64,000 nt of DNA from Wohlfahrtiimonas larvae (GTDB lineage: Bacteria; Pseudomonadota; Gammaproteobacteria; Cardiobacteriales; Wohlfahrtiimonadaceae). Below the pieces are notes generated by a model. It was not told the DNA's origin. It worked only from the letters and a program-made list of their open reading frames with translations, and did no database searches. Positions 54,859 to 62,087 of this stretch are shown here, one piece after another (the stretch's first letter is position 1; every line of letters begins with the position of its first letter). Location: positions 248,001-312,000 of the forward strand of contig NZ_BAABKE010000004.1 in the NCBI RefSeq assembly GCF_039543665.1, in the 5' to 3' direction. A program made the translations under genes and the position numbers.

Positions 54859-55836
54859 ATGATCTTTAACTCAAAGCACAAGTTTGGTGCGATCACTTTA
54901 TTACTAGCAACCGCTGTTGCCCTGCAAGGCTGTGAGCCTAAAACAGCCACAGCTAATGTATCACCACAAACAGATTATGAGCCTGTTGCAATTCAGCATC
55001 ATTTAGGCACAACTGACATCAAGCAAATGCCACAAACTGTAGCTGCGCTAGATATGAATGAAGTGGATTTTCTTGATCAATTGAACATCCCTGTTGCGGG
55101 CATGCCAAAAGATTTTGTGCCACATTTCCTAGCGAAATATAAAACAGCACCGAATATTCAAGATACAGGCGCAATTGTACAACCAAATATGGAAAAGGTT
55201 TATGCAACGCGCCCTGATTTAATCTTGATCACATCATTACAAGCAAACCATTACAAAGAATTAACGCAAATTGCTCCAACCATTCATTTTGATGTGGATT
55301 ATAAAGATAGCCAATCTGCCCACATTGAAGTGATCAAAAAGCATCTTATGGATTTAGGCAAAATTTTCAAAAAAGAAAAGTTAGCACAACAGAAAGTTGA
55401 TGAGATCAATGAAAAGGTTAAAGAAACTTTAAACATCACACAAAATCGCCCTGAAAAAGCGCTCATCGTTTTACATAACAATGGCTCATACAGTTCGTTT
55501 GGCTTGAAATCTCGCTATGGATTTGTGTTCAATGATTTGGGTGTCAAACCTGCAAGCCCAGAAATTGATACAGCATTACATGGTCAGCCGATTTCTAGTG
55601 AATTTATCCTCAAAACGAATCCCGACATTATCTACATTGTGGACCGTACTGCTGTGATGGAAAGTCGACCAACCATCAATGCAGAAAGCTTGAGTAATCC
55701 ACTCTTAAAAGAAACCAATGCTTGGAAAAATGGCAAAGTGATTTTTGCTGATGCTGAAGCTTGGTATATCACAGCAGCAAGCCCTACTTCCCTTAAATTA
55801 ATCATTGACGATGTGCTCAAAGGCTATCGTGACTAA
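54859..55836 (+). CDS. Siderophore-binding lipoprotein (FatB/CeuE type)
   Basis: 325 residues. Lipobox LQGC at about residues 22-25 after a signal peptide, so membrane-anchored periplasmic receptor. The two lobes joined by a helix, and conserved Glu residues as salt bridges to the permeases, fit the FecB/CeuE family: MPKDFVPHFLAKYKTAPN and RPDLILITSLQANHYKEL are typical. AAAGGAG precedes the start. Delivers a ferric siderophore, probably of catecholate or mixed type, to the two permeases. Confidence 0.87.
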   Translation: MIFNSKHKFGAITLLLATAVALQGCEPKTATANVSPQTDYEPVAIQHHLGTTDIKQMPQTVAALDMNEVDFLDQLNIPVAGMPKDFVPHFLAKYKTAPNIQDTGAIVQPNMEKVYATRPDLILITSLQANHYKELTQIAPTIHFDVDYKDSQSAHIEVIKKHLMDLGKIFKKEKLAQQKVDEINEKVKETLNITQNRPEKALIVLHNNGSYSSFGLKSRYGFVFNDLGVKPASPEIDTALHGQPISSEFILKTNPDIIYIVDRTAVMESRPTINAESLSNPLLKETNAWKNGKVIFADAEAWYITAASPTSLKLIIDDVLKGYRD

Positions 55837-55859
55837 CTCAACTGCGCAAGGAAATTAAC

Positions 55860-58034
55860 ATGCAAATACCCTATCATCAAAAATCATTGGTGCTGACAGG
55901 CTTAACATTCAGCTTGCTTGTGAACATCACGCCCACATTAGCAGAAGAAAAAACAACTGAAGAAACTGACAATGTTATCACGTTGGATGCAGTTAAAGTT
56001 TATGGCGGTTTAGCTTCTGCAAACACGCCTTATTCGGGTGGACAAGTAACAACAGGCAGCCGAATTGGGTTATTGGGCGATAAAGACTTTATGGAAACGC
56101 CCTTTAACACCATTAGCTATACAGAAAAATTCATGGAAAATCAGCAAGTTTCAGACATTCAGCAAGTGATTTCAAAAACTGACCCGACAGTATTTTCAAG
56201 TGGCATTCCCGGCGAAAGCAACGAAGGTTATTCCATTCGTGGATTCAGCTCAGCTTCTGGCGATGTGACATTGAATGGCTTACCTGGTGTTGCTGGTTAT
56301 TATCGTAACTTACCTGAAATGTTTGAACGAGTAGAAGTATTGAAAGGCCCTTCTGCATTATTAAATGGCATGCCACCAAAAGGTTCTGTCGGTGGTTCAG
56401 TAAATTTAGTGACAAAACGTGCAGGCGATGATCCTTTAACACGCATCACAGCGAGCTATATGTCTAAATCTCATTTTGGTGGGCACGTTGATTTAGGTCG
56501 CCGTTTTGGTCAAGATAAACAATTGGGTGTTCGCTTCAATGGTGTTTATAAAGATGGTGAAACAGCCGTTAAAAATCAGGATAAAAGAGCTTCTTTAGGT
56601 TCATTGGGCTTAGATTTCCGTGGTGAAGGCATTCGTTTATCTGCCGATGTCTATCACAGTAAAGATCGCGTAGATGGTTTAACTCGCGGAATCAGTTTAG
56701 CACCTGGTTTAGCTGTACCAAAGCCACCGAAAAAAGGTAATGTATCTTGGAACCCACCATGGGCTTTTTATGACACAACTGATAAAGGCATGATGCTTCG
56801 TGGTGAATTAGATTTAACAGATCAACTCATGGTTTATGCAACGGGTGGGATCAGTAAAACTGATTTCAATAGCCACATGGCGGCACCTTTAGTGTTTAAT
56901 CAAGCTGGTGATTTCCGTACGAACTTCAGTGGTGTATCAGATAGTTGGACGCGTAAATCCATGGAATTAGGATTACAGGGTAAAGCAAGCACAGGTTCAA
57001 TTAATCACCAGTTTGCCATTAACTTTACTCATTACAATGAGGATTATCGCTTAAATGGTTATAGAAGCATTGGGCCAAGTGGTGATTGGGTCAGTAATAT
57101 TTATAATCCTATTTGGGGTCCAGCACTCCCACAACCTTCACCAATTCCTGCCATCAGTAAAACTAAAATGCGTTTAACAAGCTTTGGGATCGCAGATACT
57201 TTGTCAGTCTTTGATGATAAAATACAACTAACATTAGGTGTTCGCCATCAACAAGTGATGAATGAAAGCTTCAATGCTATGACAGGCGCGCGCATGGGTG
57301 AAAGATACAAAGAAAGCGCAACAACACCAGCGGCTGCTTTGGTATTCCGAGCAACAGATAAAATTTCATTATATGCGAACTACACAGAAGGCTTGAATCA
57401 AGGATCCATCGCACCTGCTACGGCAGCCAATGCTGGTGAAGTTTTTGCGCCATATAAAACGAAACAGAAAGAAATGGGCATCAAATTCGACTTTGGTGAC
57501 TTTTCACAGACCATCAGTTTATATGAGATCAAACGCCCTAGCAGCTATACAGATCCAACCAGCAATATTTTCTCATTTGGTGGTGAGCAACGTAACCGTG
57601 GTGTGGAATGGAGCTTCTTTGGCTCACCATTAGAAGGTGTGCGTTTAATGGGTGGCGTTGCTTATTCTGATCCAAAAATTACGAAAACAGCGAACTCTGC
57701 AAACAAAGGTAAATTAGCAACTGGCTTACCAAAATGGCAAGGTAAATTGGGTGCAGAATGGGATATCCCACAATTGCAAGGCATGACTTTGACAGCGAAT
57801 GTCACAACAATGTCCAAGCAATACATCAATGCGGATAACTCATTGTCTATCCCAGGGCACACTGTATTTGATTTGGGTGTACGCTACACAAGTAAAGTTG
57901 CTGGTAATCCGATCACTGTTCGTGCTGCTGTGACGAATGTGGGCAATAAAGCGTATTGGTCAAAGGCTAACTTCACAAACTTAGGTATGGGCGCACCGCG
58001 CACATTTAACTTATCTATGACAATGGATTTCTAA
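55860..58034 (+). CDS. TonB-dependent siderophore receptor
   Basis: 724-residue outer-membrane receptor. A signal peptide (about residues 1-29) is followed by a TonB-box-like ITLDAVKVYG, the plug domain (FNTISYTEKFMENQQVSDIQQVISKTDPT onward, including YSIRGFSSASGDVTLNG), and a 22-strand barrel ending in the expected C-terminal Phe (MTMDF). No N-terminal secretin-like extension, so no FecR-type signalling; control by the AraC protein is more likely. Last gene of the locus; a hairpin follows. Confidence 0.92.
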   Translation: MQIPYHQKSLVLTGLTFSLLVNITPTLAEEKTTEETDNVITLDAVKVYGGLASANTPYSGGQVTTGSRIGLLGDKDFMETPFNTISYTEKFMENQQVSDIQQVISKTDPTVFSSGIPGESNEGYSIRGFSSASGDVTLNGLPGVAGYYRNLPEMFERVEVLKGPSALLNGMPPKGSVGGSVNLVTKRAGDDPLTRITASYMSKSHFGGHVDLGRRFGQDKQLGVRFNGVYKDGETAVKNQDKRASLGSLGLDFRGEGIRLSADVYHSKDRVDGLTRGISLAPGLAVPKPPKKGNVSWNPPWAFYDTTDKGMMLRGELDLTDQLMVYATGGISKTDFNSHMAAPLVFNQAGDFRTNFSGVSDSWTRKSMELGLQGKASTGSINHQFAINFTHYNEDYRLNGYRSIGPSGDWVSNIYNPIWGPALPQPSPIPAISKTKMRLTSFGIADTLSVFDDKIQLTLGVRHQQVMNESFNAMTGARMGERYKESATTPAAALVFRATDKISLYANYTEGLNQGSIAPATAANAGEVFAPYKTKQKEMGIKFDFGDFSQTISLYEIKRPSSYTDPTSNIFSFGGEQRNRGVEWSFFGSPLEGVRLMGGVAYSDPKITKTANSANKGKLATGLPKWQGKLGAEWDIPQLQGMTLTANVTTMSKQYINADNSLSIPGHTVFDLGVRYTSKVAGNPITVRAAVTNVGNKAYWSKANFTNLGMGAPRTFNLSMTMDF

Positions 58035-58053
58035 GTTAATTTTAAAATGAAAC

Positions 58054-58106
58054 ATCATATATGAGTTATTAATTTTAAAAATCATGAATAATTGCTCATA
58101 TATGAT
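58054..58106. repeat. 12-bp inverted repeat (hairpin) after the TonB receptor
   Basis: Perfect arms ATCATATATGAG / CTCATATATGAT, 29-base loop, with inner complementarity TTATT / AATAA. About 20 bp after the receptor stop; likely the end of the siderophore transcript although a clear T run is lacking. Confidence 0.55.
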
Positions 58107-58458
58107 TGATTACATAATTTCTACTTCTAAACTATTTAGTAATTAAAAATACATTCTTCAAAATATTTATGGCTCAGCGCTTCTTGTTCTAAATTCTGTT
58201 GAGTGACAGTATGTTCTACAGCCCCTAAAATTATCTAATTTGATGGAGGTTGATTGTATGCCACTACACTTTTTAAAGAATAATTTAATTACTTCTAAGT
58301 TACTTAAAAATTACCTTTTCATATCCGATATAAATGCATAAATAACAAATAGTTATATTAATATTTTCTGATAAGTTACTTAAGTTACTTAAATTACTTC
58401 TTTTAAGAAGGTATCTGAAAACTTTAAATAATTAGTTATATAAATACTTCTACTATTT
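58107..58458. other. AT-rich gene-poor spacer with direct repeats
   Basis: No convincing gene. The 12-mer TAAGTTACTTAA occurs at 58296-58307, 58372-58383 and 58381-58392 (the last two overlap in tandem). An ATG at 58258 with GGAGG 8 bp before opens a 27-codon frame that may be nothing more than chance. A small hairpin CTTCTT / AAGAAG follows at about 58397-58410. This spacer precedes the end of the DUF6602 gene, on the boundary of foreign-looking DNA. Confidence 0.5.
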
Positions 58459-59397
58459 TCAAGGTGATATGCTAAAAACCACTTGGCTTCTTTGTTCGTT
58501 AGAATCAAAAGTAAAATTTATTGTTTTATTATTCAATCCATTCTTATCAAATCTACGACAGCTAATATTACCCCACATATCTTCATAACTTTCAGCTAAA
58601 ATTTTGGGGCTTACAGCATCATTATCTAGTAAATATGAACCAAGACCATTCTTGGATAATGTATTGGATATACCAGATAAAAGTGAAAGCTCTATATGAT
58701 TACCCCCCACATCTAATCCAATCCACCTATGAATCTTAAAAGTAATATCAGAATATCGGACACCATTTATAATAACTTTATCTTTATCAAAAATTTGCAA
58801 TTTACTCTTATCGGATTCATGTAATTTTTCTATGACTTTATCTACCGATAAGAAATCTTTAAGATAATATTCAATAAAGTCTTTATAGTAATATCCTTTA
58901 TTAGAAATACACAAAACGCTAATTACTGGGTTAATATAAAAACCATCATCATATTTAGAATATCGTACTAATTCATCACCTTTAATATCTGTAGAAAAAG
59001 CAAATAAAACCGTAGGTGATCTCCCCCCAATATCCCGAAAATTCTTAAATTTATCAATAGTTGTATTTAATTCTGATGCATTTAATTTACTTTTTACCTC
59101 AAAATTATATTTAACTGCTTCTACTGGCACAAAAGCAACATCATTTTTAATATATGGGGGCAATATTTCATCATCAAATATTATAATATCCGTCTCATTA
59201 GATTGTTGCCCTCTAGCATTTTCAATAATTCCTTTGGCGATCTTATATTTGGAAGGAATAACATCTTTAATTAATAAAATAAGTTCTGCTTCATTAAGAC
59301 CACCTTTAATCCCTTGATGAACAACATTCTTATTTGTATTAAAATTTGCTTTTAGTTCGCAAATTTTCAGATTAAATTTTTCAGCAATAATTCCCAT
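58459..59397 (-). CDS. DUF6602 family protein, nuclease-like
   Basis: 312 residues. GGLNEAELILLIKDVIPSKYKIAKG, then NETDIIIFDD and VPVEAVKYNFEVKSKL, give a D-x(n)-ExK-like arrangement seen in PD-(D/E)xK nuclease folds; this family is found in accessory regions near defence genes. Activity is not proven. The start at 59397 is preceded by AAGGGGTGA. Isolated between the siderophore locus and the ssrA-type att site. May be part of another island or of the chromosome beyond the att. Confidence 0.6.
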   Translation of the reverse strand: MGIIAEKFNLKICELKANFNTNKNVVHQGIKGGLNEAELILLIKDVIPSKYKIAKGIIENARGQQSNETDIIIFDDEILPPYIKNDVAFVPVEAVKYNFEVKSKLNASELNTTIDKFKNFRDIGGRSPTVLFAFSTDIKGDELVRYSKYDDGFYINPVISVLCISNKGYYYKDFIEYYLKDFLSVDKVIEKLHESDKSKLQIFDKDKVIINGVRYSDITFKIHRWIGLDVGGNHIELSLLSGISNTLSKNGLGSYLLDNDAVSPKILAESYEDMWGNISCRRFDKNGLNNKTINFTFDSNEQRSQVVFSISP

Positions 59398-59483
59398 ATT
59401 CACCCCTTGTACGCTGATAATAAAACATTTTATAATGTTGGTTAATTGTTGCACACCATTTGGTACAAAAAATGGATCAGACA

Positions 59484-59517
59484 TAAAAAAAGCTATTCCA
59501 AGTCATTGAAATAGCTT
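59484..59517 (-). terminator. Terminator, probably that of the original tmRNA (ssrA) gene
   Basis: 8-bp stem AAGCTATT / AATAGCTT, with a run of T on the minus strand. It sits 18 bp downstream of a minus-strand tmRNA 3'-end copy, exactly where the terminator of ssrA would be. Confidence 0.7.
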
Positions 59518-59535
59518 AATTTTTTACTAGATATT

Positions 59536-59553
59536 TGGTGGAGGCGGCGGGAA
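59536..59553 (-). mobile_element. Attachment site: 18-bp copy of the tmRNA (ssrA) 3' end
   Basis: On the minus strand 59553-59536 reads TTCCCGCCGCCTCCACCA, which is identical to the T-arm/acceptor 3' end of many bacterial tmRNAs including the CCA. No tmRNA body lies next to it. This is the pattern left when an element integrates at ssrA: a displaced 3' end at one border, an intact ssrA at the other. The GC content is strikingly above the AT-rich surroundings. The integrase gene at 60215 is 660 bp away. Confidence 0.8.
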
Positions 59554-59654
59554 GATTTTTACTACTATTCATTTTACAATATTCCTATATGTTCGATTCT
59601 TGCTAAACTTAGCACCACAAATCGAAACATCATGTAGTATTCATAGGGGACAAA

Positions 59655-60206
59655 ATGCGGACAAAATTGATTATATTGTTTTTACTGTGCTGCCTAGTTG
59701 TAGCATTCATATCAATAGTAATTTTGGTCTACAATCAAGCGGGACCAGATTCTCTTAAAATTGTATCGTTCATATTACAACTTATTGGTGTACTCGTACC
59801 GTTATCCATCATTTACAAAGAAGCATTTATCAAAATTCCACCTTTTGTACAAAGAGAACCAATAGAAGATTCTAAATCATCTTTTTTTGATTTAAGGAGA
59901 GATGCATTTAGTAATCAAGAGTGGAATCAAGCGAATCAACACGAAAGAAAAATTTTAGATCTAAAGTATCAAATTCAAGATTTAAAAACAGAAATAGACA
60001 CGCTAAATTATAACTCTAAGGTTCACCAAGTTTGGTTTAGAAATATTTGGGATAACTTTGATTATCTATCAGATTACTCACCTAAGTATAAAGCTCTTGA
60101 ACAATTCTACCCTTTATTTTTTGGATCAATATTAACTATATCTGGTTCATTTCTTAGTTTTTGGAATACTGAACTATATAATTTTTTAAGATTATTTTTA
60201 AATTAG
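59655..60206 (+). CDS. Membrane protein with a coiled segment, unknown
   Basis: 183 residues: two helices near the N-terminus (LIILFLLCCLVVAFISIVIL and VSFILQLIGVLVPLSIIY), a cytoplasmic part with a coiled-coil-like stretch (HERKILDLKYQIQDLKTEIDTLNY, about residues 97-120), and a final helix (PLFFGSILTISGSFLSFW). AT-rich like the island. Its stop lies 8 bp before the integrase ATG, so both form one transcript. No family recognised. Confidence 0.6.
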   Translation: MRTKLIILFLLCCLVVAFISIVILVYNQAGPDSLKIVSFILQLIGVLVPLSIIYKEAFIKIPPFVQREPIEDSKSSFFDLRRDAFSNQEWNQANQHERKILDLKYQIQDLKTEIDTLNYNSKVHQVWFRNIWDNFDYLSDYSPKYKALEQFYPLFFGSILTISGSFLSFWNTELYNFLRLFLN

Positions 60207-60214
60207 GCAATAAA

Positions 60215-61210
60215 ATGGGCACTATTCGTAAACGTGGCAATTCTTACCAGGCACGTGTCAAAATCACCAAAAACTATGTGCAGCACAATGAATCCAAAAG
60301 CTTCTCATCTAAGTTGGATGCTCTCATGTGGATTGAAACACGTGAACGTGAAATCCAAACAGGTGCAGAAAAAGATTATGATGATGGCAAAACTTTAGGT
60401 GATGCAATGTTGCGTTATGCCCAAGAAGTCACGCCCACCAAGAAGGGTGCTAAAAATGAAAAGCACCGCATTAATGCTTTTATGAATCAAGACTATTTCC
60501 CCAAAGATGTTCCTTTGATGAAACTCAAAGCGCGCATGATTGCTGAATGGCGCGATCAACGACCTATTGCCAATTCATCCAAGAACCGTGAATTATCATT
60601 GGTACGTGCAGTTGTGGAAATGGCCCGTCGTGAATGGAACTGGACTAATCATAATCCTTTAACAGATTTACGATCATTAAAAGAGCCACCACACCGCACT
60701 CGTAGAGTATCAGAAGAAGAAATTGCAGCATTAATGGAATGGTTTCAATTTAAAGACACGCAACCCACGTTACAAAAACAGGTTGTTGGCCTGATTTTCT
60801 TGCTTGCCATTGAAACAGGCATGCGCCAAAGTGAAATCACGTACTTGGATTGGAAACAAATCAAGCTGAATGATAAATACCTCACGCTTTTTGGCACAAA
60901 GAATGATGATAATCGTGATGTTCCCCTCTCTTCTCGTGCCATTGAGTTGCTGAGATTATTAAGTCCTAAAATGAGCGGGCCATTATTTAATATTAGTTCG
61001 GACAGCGTGAGCCAAACATTCCGCAAAGCAACCCGAGCTTTGGGGATTGAGGATTTAACCTTCCATGATTCACGCCATGAGGCATGTACTCGTTTGGCAA
61101 GAAAATTAGGTGTGTTAGACTTAGCAAAAATGATTGGCCATCGTGACACTCGTTCATTGATGATTTATTACAACCCAACAGCTACCGAAATTGCAAATAG
61201 ATTAGGATAA
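60215..61210 (+). CDS. Tyrosine integrase of a genomic island
   Basis: 331 residues. Arm-binding N-terminus (MGTIRKRGNSYQARVKITKN), core-binding domain about 60-150, catalytic domain with Arg in ETGMRQSEITYLDW, the Lys in FGTKNDDNRDVP, HxxR in TFHDSRHEACTRL, and the final H/Y in IGHRDTRSLMIYYNP, where Tyr is the nucleophile. Probably catalysed insertion into ssrA. Its last 76 bp are repeated at 62010-62085. Downstream genes follow within one or two bases, so they may be translated on the same transcript. Confidence 0.9.
   Translation: MGTIRKRGNSYQARVKITKNYVQHNESKSFSSKLDALMWIETREREIQTGAEKDYDDGKTLGDAMLRYAQEVTPTKKGAKNEKHRINAFMNQDYFPKDVPLMKLKARMIAEWRDQRPIANSSKNRELSLVRAVVEMARREWNWTNHNPLTDLRSLKEPPHRTRRVSEEEIAALMEWFQFKDTQPTLQKQVVGLIFLLAIETGMRQSEITYLDWKQIKLNDKYLTLFGTKNDDNRDVPLSSRAIELLRLLSPKMSGPLFNISSDSVSQTFRKATRALGIEDLTFHDSRHEACTRLARKLGVLDLAKMIGHRDTRSLMIYYNPTATEIANRLG
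61135..61210 (+). repeat. Integrase 3'-end repeat, copy A
   Basis: Terminal 76 bp of the integrase gene, from TGGCCATCGTGAC to GGATAA. Copy B is at 62010-62085. The end TTAGGATAA contains AGGA, serving as the ribosome binding site of the gene that begins one base later. Confidence 0.92.
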
Positions 61211-61211
61211 A

Positions 61212-62021
61212 ATGTTACATTCTAGAAAACCTGAAGCTTTAGCAGTAAAAACAGACACTGGTGATATTATCCCTTCTGATTTTTTTGAATCTTTAGCAAA
61301 TAATGAAATGGCATTAGAAGATATGGAAAAACTTTTACCTGACATCCATATTTCCGCCATATGTAGATTTTGGATATTACACTTCCATACGTCATATGAA
61401 ACATTACTATATTCATATATATCTTCAAAAGATGATATTAGTGAATATGAGCCCGTCACTAAAAATGGACAAAATCATCAAAATCGACTCAATGAACTTA
61501 AAAAAATATTGTCTTCATATGGAGTAGTCCCTGCTGATGATATTTTTGATGATTTTAATGCACTTATATCCCTTAGAAATTATCTAGCTCATGGACAATG
61601 GCATGATTTTAAACAGAAAGAATTAGTTCACAAGAGTTCATTTCCTACTAATATCAATCTACTCAACAAAGATCATCTAAAAAGAGTCAAACACATATAT
61701 AACATTGTTATTCAATGCTTATTTAATAGAATTTTTGTCACATCTAGTACATATGATAAAAAGCGCATAGATGAGATACTATTATCTATTAATATTAACC
61801 CTACAGAGTTTCACAAAATCACAGATATTTCTAAATCACATAGATTATTGTTCACTCACCTAGGCGTTCCAATAGATCTCTATGATTCATGTATAAATAG
61901 TAAAAAAGAGTTAGATTTAGAAAGACTCGAATTATTACTAGAAAGACTACCTAATTTTAAAACAGATAAAATTGTAGAAATACTTAAATGTATGAGTGAG
62001 AATATCAAATGGCCATCGTGA
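61212..62021 (+). CDS. HEPN-motif protein, putative ribonuclease effector
   Basis: 269 residues. SLRNYLAHG, about residues 127-135, contains Arg-Asn-x3-His (RNYLAH), which fits the Rx4-6H catalytic motif of HEPN ribonucleases, set between helices as in that fold. The rest is helical and AT-rich. It starts one base after the integrase stop; its last three codons run into copy B of the integrase-end repeat, so its stop was created by that junction. With the downstream P-loop NTPase it makes a HEPN-NTPase pair of a kind common in phage defence. Function is inferred. Confidence 0.6.
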   Translation: MLHSRKPEALAVKTDTGDIIPSDFFESLANNEMALEDMEKLLPDIHISAICRFWILHFHTSYETLLYSYISSKDDISEYEPVTKNGQNHQNRLNELKKILSSYGVVPADDIFDDFNALISLRNYLAHGQWHDFKQKELVHKSSFPTNINLLNKDHLKRVKHIYNIVIQCLFNRIFVTSSTYDKKRIDEILLSININPTEFHKITDISKSHRLLFTHLGVPIDLYDSCINSKKELDLERLELLLERLPNFKTDKIVEILKCMSENIKWPS

Positions 62022-62085
62022 CACACGTTCATTGATGATTTACTACAACCCAACAGCCACCGAAATTGCGAATAGATTAGGATAA
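62010..62085 (+). pseudogene. Integrase 3'-end remnant (repeat copy B)
   Basis: 76 bp, 95% identical (4 mismatches) to the integrase 3' end, including the active-site Tyr region and stop. All mismatches except one (CACT to CACA, Thr codon too) fall at third positions and keep the protein sequence HRDTRSLMIYYNPTATEIAN, showing divergence of a functional gene before it was cut. No integrase body precedes it. Its AGGATAA end supplies the ribosome site of the next gene. Confidence 0.88.
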
Positions 62086-62087
62086 AT

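Noticed and set aside
58258..58341. 27-codon frame with GGAGG
   Set aside because: Too short, low complexity and with no conserved context; kept only as a remark.
62010..62085. The integrase-end repeat as an att core of the island
   Set aside because: The repeat codes for the integrase C-terminus, and the ssrA 3'-end copy at 59536 is a better att candidate.
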